A stretch of 64,000 nucleotides of DNA from Apoda limacodes (taxonomy: Eukaryota; Arthropoda; Insecta; Lepidoptera; Limacodidae): positions 23,521,901-23,585,900 of the forward strand of contig OX291549.1 of NCBI GenBank assembly GCA_946406115.1, written 5' to 3'. Under the pieces are notes generated by a model. The model ran no database searches. It had not been told where the DNA came from and was given only the letters and a program-made list of their open reading frames with translations. Below are positions 62,823 to 64,000 of this stretch, one piece after another (position 1 is the stretch's first letter; each line of letters opens with the position of its first letter). Made by a program: the position numbers and the translations under genes.

Positions 62823-62970
62823 GGGTTCTTCAAGAAAGAAGTTATTAGATTGTTAAAGGGTCGGCAACGCGCGATTGATGCCCATGGTGTTGCAAGCGTC
62901 CATAGGCTGCAGTGACCGCTTACCATCAGGCAGACCGTCAGCTTGTTTGCCACCTTAGTGGTATAAAAAA
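62823..62970 (+). pseudogene. LINE 3' end (C-terminus and tail)
   Basis: GGTTCTTCAAGAAAGAAGTT encodes FFKKEVIRLLKGRQRAIDAH and GVASVHRLQ, followed by CCGCTTACCATCAGGCAGAC, TTGTTTGCCACCTTAGTGGT and a short A-run. Confidence 0.85.
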
Positions 62971-63269
62971 TCTTTATTATTATTATCTAAGCACATTGAG
63001 GTATAAGGAGATAATTAACATCTTTAGATATTTATTTTTTTCGGGAAAATGTTATCTTAGGGCCCAATTTGTTTTTTAGTATTTGATAAAATTTCGTTGA
63101 TGTCTGGCAGCAGAGGCGGCTCTAGCCCATGTAGCGCCCGTGTGCAATCAATACCTTAGCGCTCTAAGGTAGACGCGCGGTCAAAATGGAATAATTATAG
63201 TTATATTTTCACCAGTTAACAGAAATTCGGTAGCAAATGGTGCAATTTTAAATGATGTCGGAAAGCAAT

Positions 63270-63475
63270 AAAAAAACCGGCCAAGTGCGAGTCTGCCTCG
63301 CGCACCGAGGGTTCCATACAAACTTATTATATGTAGATAGTTCTTCCATCATGATATCAAGTCTCAGAGATTTATACCTTATCAGGTTTTGGATTTTTTC
63401 CTATATTTCTGATTGTAACATCTCGCTTCTTGCCAAATCACGATTCTAGGTCAACGGGAAGTACCCCATAGTTTT
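63270..63475 (+). repeat. Dispersed lepidopteran-type repeat
   Basis: CGGCCAAGTGCGAGTCTGCC, TCGCGCACCGAGGGTTCCAT, AGGTCAACGGGAAGTACCCC. It is the best-preserved member here of the family also seen at 2275, 31440 and 35755. A diverged partial copy follows at about 63640-63790 (CATATTTGTGATGTAAAACC, GTCAAATTTCATGATTCTAT). The 65-residue frame through it is incidental. Confidence 0.6.
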
Positions 63476-64000
63476 GATTTATTTTTGTCACAATATGCGA
63501 CAAAAGTGACCATACGGTCATACATTTAAATAGTTTGGGCATATTGTTTTATTTCGTTGACTTAAAAGCTTGATTTATTTACAACTTTAAGTGACCGTAG
63601 ACTTTAGTATTTGATATTAATTTCAACTTGATATATCCACGCGTTCTTGTGTAAAAGGGAGTTGACACACAAACTATCTAAGATGTGATGACTACAAATT
63701 AACAAATTTCGGATTGTTTCCCATATTTGTGATGTAAAACCTTGCTTCGTGTCAAATTTCATGATTCTATTCCTCCCTTAGGTTTTGATTTATTTGTAAA
63801 TGCCAAGCAATTATTGCCAAGAATTAAAAGCAAAATTCGGAGTTATTTCAAGAATAATTATTTAAAAACTAAATACATTTTAAGACGCTCGTAATACAAC
63901 ACAATTTTCGTGCACGTAGGTACATTGTGTATTAAGGGCGGTAAGGAGAAAATTACTAACAAAAGGCTATCTAGAATGCCGAAGGTTTTAATGACTCGAG

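Overview
The window is nuclear DNA of an insect, almost certainly a moth or butterfly (Lepidoptera). It is AT-rich, with GT-AG introns. It is dense with repeat types I associate with lepidopteran genomes: jockey-type LINE tails, RTE-type tails, Helitron-like ends, a hAT MITE, TTAA-flanked MITEs and a Ty1/copia relic. The one large conserved gene encodes an insect-type sarco/endoplasmic reticulum Ca2+-ATPase (SERCA). I see no bacterial, viral or CRISPR content.

Layout. 1-3.4 kb: intergenic AT-rich DNA with a ~580 bp foldback element. 3.43-48.2 kb: the SERCA gene on the + strand. It has a probable GC-rich non-coding first exon ending at 3613 and 11 coding exons from 4653 to 44330. These translate without interruption into 1025 residues whose catalytic numbering equals rabbit SERCA1 (TGES 181-184, E309, D351, D703, D707, E771, N796, T799, D800, E908). 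Coding exon 2 is an 18-nt microexon behind a ~30 kb first coding intron that is largely transposon debris. Inside the last exon there is a donor (GACG|GTAATA). A matching acceptor at 47548 would replace the hydrophobic 32-residue tail with a 7-residue tail, giving a 1000-residue isoform with its own GC-rich 3' UTR.

48.2-57.0 kb: a repeat cluster containing a TTAA-flanked MITE, a 200 bp unit almost identical to one 35 kb away in inverted orientation, GC-rich inverted repeats, two RTE-type tails and a MITE nested in another MITE. 57.0-57.7 kb: a small two-exon + strand gene for a 185-residue basic, probably nuclear protein, perhaps Tantalus-like, with a short upstream ORF. 58.5-61.3 kb: a decayed minus-strand Ty1/copia element missing integrase and most of the reverse transcriptase, with a 576 bp inverted-repeat MITE inside its gag. 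62.5-63.0 kb: a LINE fragment whose RT part is inverted against its 3' tail, as in twin priming. The rest is AT-rich intergenic DNA and short repeats.

How it fits together: SERCA pumps cytosolic Ca2+ into the ER/SR, and its two predicted C-termini are the main regulatory feature. I found no convincing novel multi-gene system. The points most worth checking are the alternative SERCA end, the microexon, the 3' UTR hairpin and the several TTAA-flanked MITE families. All calls come from reading the sequence; homology statements rest on recalled family knowledge and no search was run.
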